From: Oscillospiraceae bacterium | GTDB taxonomy: Bacteria > Bacillota > Clostridia > Oscillospirales > Acutalibacteraceae | Reading direction: 5' to 3' | Assembly (NCBI GenBank): GCA_003517915.1 | Contig: DOZQ01000047.1 | Coordinates: 1-5,908 of the forward strand | Length of the DNA: 5,908 nt | Shown here: positions 3,401 to 5,908 of the stretch, piece by piece | How positions within the stretch are numbered: position 1 is the first letter of the stretch | Layout of the letters: each line of letters begins with the position of its first letter | Position numbers and translations under genes: made by a program | The notes under the pieces: generated by a model | What the model saw: the letters and a program-made list of their open reading frames with translations, nothing else | What the model was told of the DNA's origin: nothing | Database searches by the model: none

Positions 3401-5908
3401 ACCGCGACAATGAAGGGGACGGCTCCCTGGACGGCCGGAGCGAATCACGAGGCGGCTTTTCAGGAATTCACGCTGGATTATGAAACGGCTTTGCTTCCCG
3501 GTCTTAATTTCAGCGCCATGTCCGCTCTCCAGAGCACGGAAACCGACAGCGCTTATGTGGTGACCGGCACAAACTTCGAGGTCGCCATCAGCAAGAGCAC
3601 CGGTTATATCACCTCCTATAAAGTCGGAGGCAAGGACATTCTCACCTCGGGGCCGAAGCCTAACTTCTATAAGGCTCCCATTTCAAATGACGACACCGGC
3701 AACAATCCCACCCGCTGGAACGCCTTCAGAAACATGGCGGACGGTCTGGTGATCGACACGGCGCAGACGACCGCCGATGTGCGCGAGAAAGTAGCCATGT
3801 TCGATTTCGTCGGCACCCTTCCGGCCGCGCTGAACGGTGCTACCGAAACACTGAGATATATTATAACCGGCGACGGCCAGATAGTGGTCGACAACACCGT
3901 AATCCCGAACGGCAGCTTAGGCAGCCTGCCGCGCATAGGCATGCGGATGATGGTGGCCGACGGCTATGATAAGGTCGAATATTACGGCCGCGGCCCGTGG
4001 GAAAATTACATCGACCGCAAATCCGGCTCCAAAATCGGCGTATATTCGGGCACAGTGGAGGAGATGGACGAGACGAATTATGTCCGCCCGCAGAATTTCG
4101 CTAACCGCACCGACGTGAAATGGACCTCGCTTACCGACGCTCAGGGCGACGGAATCATGATTTCTTCGCTAGATGCGTTTGAGACCAGCGCGACCCATTA
4201 CATCGAAGAGGATATGTATCAAAAACGTCACTGGTGGCAGGTGCCGAAGCAGACCGATACGGTGCTGAGCGTTGACATGAGAATCCGGGGACTTGGCAAC
4301 GCCAGCTGCGCGGGTTCGGAGGCTCTGGGTGAGCATCAGGTAAACGGAACCGCGACCTGGCGTCAGACCTTCCGCATCTCTCCAATTAGTTCCGCGACTG
4401 ACAAAATGGCGGAGAGTAAGCTTAATCCCGTAAGTATGCTGCCGGTGCAGAATATTCTTATCGACGGCGTGCCGCTTGAAGGCTTCACTCAGGGCAGAAG
4501 CGGCTATGAAGTTTTGCTGCCTCCGAACTCCGTCCGCCAGCCGGCGGTTGTGAGTGCAGTGCTAGCCGATCCGGCCGCTGAGGTAAGCATTGAGCAAATC
4601 GAGTATTATCCAGGAACCGCAAAGGTCACAGCGACCTCGCCGTCCGGATTTACCAGCGTTTATACCATAGACTTCAAAATAATAGCGGAAGACTTTATCT
4701 ACGCTGAGACTCTGCCGTCCGGCGGCACCGCGGCAAGCAGAAACGATTGGTCGAACAGTCACCTGGTCGGATGGGGCATTTTGGGCATATGCCAGTGCGG
4801 CGCCAATGACCACGCCGACCTGAGCATACGGCTGTCGAAAAACGGCACCAGCTCAACGGCGGACGGCAATATGATGCGTTTTGACCACGGCCTCGGCATC
4901 CATGCGGACGGCTGGGTGACCTATGACACCTCGGCCTATGATTTTGATAAATTTACATCTTGGATCGGCATTAACTATTGCCAAACCAGCGCGACCGCCA
5001 ATGTCATTTTCCGTGTACAGGTGATGTACGAGGACGGCAGCACAGAAGAAATCTTCACCAGCCGCCCGAAGCGTGCCGCCACAAACGGTACAGTCGCAAA
5101 CGGCGGACTGCCCGAATACATCGAGGTGGATATCCCCGAGAATGTCAAGGCCATAAGACTGCATTCGGACGCAAACGGCAGCAACGGCAACGACCATTCG
5201 GTCTGGGCCGACGCGAAATTTACCTTTGACACACCGACGTGGGACAATATTGCGGATTATCTGGCAATTCCTCTTGAGAAGGGCCAGCAGCAGGGTAACA
5301 TGCCAAAAGCGCCGGTAGGCTGGGAATTCGAGCTTATAGAAAGCTCGGACGCAAACGTAATGAACGAAGAACTGTACATTCCCGAGCTTGCCTACTCTCA
5401 GCGCGAGGTACAAATGAAATTCAGGGTCACAGAGAGAAAGGCCGAGCCGCAAAAGACAGAGGAGGTCACCGTCACAGTGACGATTCCGAAAATCGACGCG
5501 GACAAAGAAGCTCTTTCCGAGCTGATCGACCGGGCAAACGTGATCAATCAGGGGGATTACACTTCCGTGAGCTATGCAGCGCTAACGGCGGCCTTGGACG
5601 CCGCCCAAGTGGTTTATGACGACGACACCGCGACGCAGGCCGAGGTTGACTCATCGGCTCAGGCGCTTTCTGAGGCGCTGGACGCGCTTGTCGTGCAAGA
5701 GGTTGTATTTGTCGAGGAATCTGACGAACACCTCACCTTCTCAGGAGGCTGGAGCCAGCGTGCGCAGATAGGCAAATTCTCCGGTCATATCGCGATGCAG
5801 GCGTCAAAGCTAGGCGAGAGCATGAGCTTCAAATTCAAGGGCAGCTACTTTGAGATTTTAAGCTACAAATCCTATTCTCAGGGGATGTTCGACATATATG
5901 TCGACGGC
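380..5908 (+). CDS. secreted multi-domain GH2 beta-galactosidase (LacZ type), 3' end outside window
   Basis: This is a large exported GH2 enzyme expected to cleave terminal beta-galactosides or related glycans by a retaining mechanism. The frame is open for 1843 codons to the window edge with no frameshift. E. coli LacZ landmarks are easy to follow: VPSNWQ (132-137), GSYLENQD, RGVNR (S430 follows), SHYPNHP (H464), DEANVESH (E489, H491), WSLGNE (E535, acid/base), Y595, SEYAHAMGN (E618, nucleophile), GGFVWDW (645-651), SNDNDF (N897) and YYGRGPWENY. It is far longer than LacZ (1023 residues) because of a LamG domain inside the barrel and at least five modules after the small-chain domain. The start is set by AAGGAGG and a signal peptide. 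T255 and S430 replace residues that are Asp201 and His357 in E. coli, so specificity may differ. A cell-wall anchor may follow beyond the window. Family assignment is very sure; the exact substrate is not. Confidence 0.95.
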   Translation, partial: MKRKALALTLAVIMAAMIIPAASFGALAADPQYNGETWYSEIGVTQIGREYPHSSYVTYQNDPALALANEKSVFTKDPARSDYYQLLSSETEWKFFFARSLSERLVRGDDRSKLTYGSEVGWNTAGWDTIPVPSNWQQIRGENLSFKYEPPVYQNHHYPWYGTETENISQYTTAPTTNNTVGHYQRTFTLDEGWENRNTFICFDAVDSCFYLWVDGNFVGYAEDSFTASHFNLTPYLDPALDEHVLSVQVYKWSTGSYLENQDTIHHSGIFHDVYLYSKDSLELRDYFITTDLDDNYVNATLNLEANVRNLGQNNPAPATVEATLYDAQDRPVWDAPLVIAADLSGKAVGEEIVVSGSKLVEAPALWFADTPNLYRLLIQVKQGGVVRETIVQRFGFREIGKKTILKNGITKESMIINGKKIMLRGVNRSETDPYKGRAIGPDEITKDLQLMKSHNVNALRMSHYPNHPYTYALADEWGIYVCDEANVESHYAATSSGIPSRWANWIPPVMDRMQNMVERDKNHSSVVIWSLGNEATYNNDASQALNENVYSMYAASAWTVRRDPTRLRKYERDNRFYRTQPRVNSIVDITSRQYPSPSGTSSEVNGTSTVSPYIWSEYAHAMGNGLGHFDEYWAIARANENHNGGFVWDWIDQTVMMEVVNTYAYQFADPQYTNETVSINGTVEEGMNGSKAVNGHYFHNAPSPTARSSAVTLEAWVKPERNANAHNTIISKGDSGYTLKLDKRSGHVLEFFMNGYSPGTVTYNMPDEFYDGEWKHIVGVAQANRLYLYYNGALVGQGNTGAAPYDTQTGRGITVGNAPDYTDRRFVGLINSVGVYNVGLTAEQVTDAWNAKTLFAAAAENIVYKADFSDSDIIVSSTNYPEGEYYGFGGDFSPSNDNDFCANGIINANREVSAELIQMKKTHQEISFYSDNADDGAKDGRIRIVNEFLNTNLDQYTISWKLTEDSKTLQSGTLENFALAPLGETTVQLPLEQVDAKPGSDYLLVLTATMKGTAPWTAGANHEAAFQEFTLDYETALLPGLNFSAMSALQSTETDSAYVVTGTNFEVAISKSTGYITSYKVGGKDILTSGPKPNFYKAPISNDDTGNNPTRWNAFRNMADGLVIDTAQTTADVREKVAMFDFVGTLPAALNGATETLRYIITGDGQIVVDNTVIPNGSLGSLPRIGMRMMVADGYDKVEYYGRGPWENYIDRKSGSKIGVYSGTVEEMDETNYVRPQNFANRTDVKWTSLTDAQGDGIMISSLDAFETSATHYIEEDMYQKRHWWQVPKQTDTVLSVDMRIRGLGNASCAGSEALGEHQVNGTATWRQTFRISPISSATDKMAESKLNPVSMLPVQNILIDGVPLEGFTQGRSGYEVLLPPNSVRQPAVVSAVLADPAAEVSIEQIEYYPGTAKVTATSPSGFTSVYTIDFKIIAEDFIYAETLPSGGTAASRNDWSNSHLVGWGILGICQCGANDHADLSIRLSKNGTSSTADGNMMRFDHGLGIHADGWVTYDTSAYDFDKFTSWIGINYCQTSATANVIFRVQVMYEDGSTEEIFTSRPKRAATNGTVANGGLPEYIEVDIPENVKAIRLHSDANGSNGNDHSVWADAKFTFDTPTWDNIADYLAIPLEKGQQQGNMPKAPVGWEFELIESSDANVMNEELYIPELAYSQREVQMKFRVTERKAEPQKTEEVTVTVTIPKIDADKEALSELIDRANVINQGDYTSVSYAALTAALDAAQVVYDDDTATQAEVDSSAQALSEALDALVVQEVVFVEESDEHLTFSGGWSQRAQIGKFSGHIAMQASKLGESMSFKFKGSYFEILSYKSYSQGMFDIYVDG
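602..1219 (+). other. GH2 N-terminal sugar-binding jelly-roll domain (residues ~75-280)
   Basis: This matches LacZ domain 1: EWKFFFARS, IPVPSNWQ, PPVYQNHHYPW, YQRTF, FDAVDSCFYLWVDG and FVGYAEDS, ending in HHSGIFHDVYL. N155 aligns with the substrate-contacting Asn102 of E. coli LacZ. At the position of Asp201, which binds sodium and the sugar in E. coli, this protein has T255 (WSTGSYLENQD). Alignment is by eye from motifs. Confidence 0.85.
1220..1579 (+). other. GH2 immunoglobulin-like domain (residues ~281-400)
   Basis: This is the beta-sandwich between the jelly roll and the barrel. It has the alternating pattern of the family (VNATLNLEANVRN, ATVEATLYDAQ), the typical closing LWFADTPNLYRLLIQV, and then RFGFREI, which leads into the barrel. 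Its role is structural. Confidence 0.8.
1580..3148 (+). other. GH2 TIM-barrel catalytic domain, split by an insert (residues ~401-923)
   Basis: The barrel begins at INGKKIMLRGVNRSETDP and carries H464, E489, H491, acid/base E535, Y595 and nucleophile E618. The last strand, GGFVWDWIDQ (645-654), is followed in E. coli LacZ by a loop of about 15 residues and then YGGDFGDTPNDRQFC. Here the equivalent YYGFGGDFSPSNDNDFC starts near residue 887, after about 230 residues that include the LamG-type insert. N897 aligns with the sodium ligand Asn604. S430 stands where E. coli has His357. The catalytic set is complete. Confidence 0.9.
2360..2938 (+). other. LamG/concanavalin-type domain inserted in the barrel (residues ~661-853)
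   Basis: The sequence has the hallmarks of a LamG-like jelly roll: AVTLEAWVKPE, TIISKGDSGYTLKL, the EWKHIVGV strand, RLYLYYNGALVG, GITVGNAPDYTDRRFVGLINSVGVYN and the closing LTAEQVTDAWN. Such domains often bind carbohydrate. It is placed after the eighth barrel strand, next to the active-site mouth, where it could bind the same glycan that is cut. Ligand binding is inferred. Confidence 0.8.
3149..3475 (+). other. LacZ domain 4, DUF4981-type beta-sandwich (residues ~924-1032)
   Basis: This follows the barrel as in LacZ and reads as a beta-sandwich: RIRIVNEFLNTNLDQYTISW, LAPLGETTVQLPL, SDYLLVLTATMKG, then FQEFTL. It serves as a structural linker between the barrel and the small-chain domain. 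Confidence 0.75.
3551..4384 (+). other. beta-galactosidase small-chain domain (residues ~1058-1335)
   Basis: Motifs match LacZ domain 5: FEVAISKSTGYITSYKVGGK, FYKAPISNDDTG, LPRIGMRMMV, VEYYGRGPWENYIDRKSG, YVRPQNFANRTDVKW, and GLGNASCAG. E. coli has Trp999 in the last segment; this protein has C1310, a form familiar from other LacZ-type GH2 enzymes that lack the tryptophan. The domain completes the active site in LacZ. Confidence 0.85.
4445..4681 (+). other. cadherin-like beta-sandwich module (residues ~1356-1434)
   Basis: The pattern ILIDGVPLEGFTQGRSGYEV, LPPNSVRQPAVVSAVLADP, then TAKVTATSPSGFTSVYTIDF is that of the cadherin-like beta-sandwich repeats (PF12733-like) common in secreted Gram-positive glycosidases. 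It probably acts as a spacer. About 20 residues of linker separate it from the catalytic part. Confidence 0.6.
4694..5230 (+). other. NPCBM-type carbohydrate-binding domain (residues ~1439-1617)
   Basis: Family landmarks are present: the opening FIYAETLPSGG, LSIRLSKNGT, FDHGLGIHADGWVTYDTS, FDKFTSWIGINY, FRVQVMYEDGS, and the closing AIRLHSDANGSNGNDHSVWADAKFTF. NPCBM domains occur on secreted glycosidases and are thought to bind sugars, galactose-type ligands among them. The ligand here is unknown. Confidence 0.85.
5231..5494 (+). other. atrophied bacterial Ig-like domain (residues ~1618-1705)
   Basis: After TWDNIADYLAIPLEKG comes MPKAPVGWEFELIESSDANV and then FRVTERK and EEVTVTVTIPK. The 'WE... 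SSDANV' segment followed by a TVTVTI end resembles the short atrophied Ig-like domains of Gram-positive surface proteins. The match is loose, and a spacer role is likely. Confidence 0.5.
5501..5689 (+). other. FIVAR helical domain (residues ~1708-1770)
   Basis: DKEALSELIDRANVINQGDY, SYAALTAALDAAQVVYDDDT, then QAEVDSSAQALSEALDAL is a clear three-helix FIVAR pattern. FIVAR domains appear on extracellular sugar-active and adhesive proteins of Gram-positive bacteria and usually act as rigid spacers or protein-contact modules. Confidence 0.85.
5699..5908 (+). other. start of a C-terminal beta-sandwich module (residues ~1774-1843, cut by window)
   Basis: The segment reads HLTFSGGWSQRAQIGKFSGH, then GESMSFKFKGSYFEILSY and MFDIYVDG. 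The 'SGGW ... G.S..F.F.G ... YVDG' spacing is seen in jelly-roll modules attached to secreted glycosidases, possibly sugar-binding. It is truncated, so the family cannot be fixed. Confidence 0.45.

Noticed and set aside
4853..5452. 199-codon open frame on the - strand
   Set aside because: It is antisense to the NPCBM and Ig-like modules of the hydrolase, with no family resemblance; coding on the opposite strand is well supported.

Overview
The window holds one very large gene and its upstream control region. A single + strand frame opens with an ATG at 380 and runs 1843 codons without a stop to the last base, so the 3' end of the gene lies outside the window. It encodes a secreted, multi-domain glycoside hydrolase of family 2 (GH2), LacZ (beta-galactosidase) type. 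The catalytic core is clear by motif: acid/base glutamate in WSLGNE (E535), nucleophile in SEYAHAMGN (E618), metal-site residues in DEANVESH (E489, H491), and the barrel strand GGFVWDWIDQ.

The order from the N-terminus is: signal peptide (about 1-28), sugar-binding jelly roll (about 75-280), Ig-like domain (281-400), TIM barrel (401-923) interrupted by a LamG/concanavalin-type domain (about 661-853), LacZ domain 4 (924-1032), beta-galactosidase small-chain domain (1058-1335), cadherin-like beta-sandwich (about 1356-1434), NPCBM-type carbohydrate-binding domain (1439-1617), atrophied bacterial Ig-like domain (about 1618-1705), FIVAR helical domain (1708-1770), and the start of another beta-sandwich module cut by the window edge.

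The organism is probably a Gram-positive, clostridia-like member of the Bacillota. This is inferred from the strong AAGGAGG ribosome binding site, the sigma-A-like promoter, the AT-rich leader in front of a GC-richer gene, and the FIVAR/NPCBM/cadherin-like modules typical of surface glycosidases in that group. The protein probably works outside the cell on beta-galactosides or related glycans, with the accessory domains holding it to substrate or the cell wall. Actual substrate specificity cannot be read from the sequence, and two pocket positions differ from E. coli LacZ.

Region by region: 1-34 may be the last codons of an upstream gene; 55-124 is a long, nearly continuous hairpin with perfect 16-bp arms, probably a terminator or a small repeat element; 125-181 has only a short inverted repeat; 182-210 is a likely promoter; 217-379 is an unusually long leader with nested complementary segments and an orphan perfect Shine-Dalgarno sequence; 368-374 is the real ribosome binding site; 380-5908 is the gene. 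I found no tRNA, rRNA, CRISPR array or insertion sequence.
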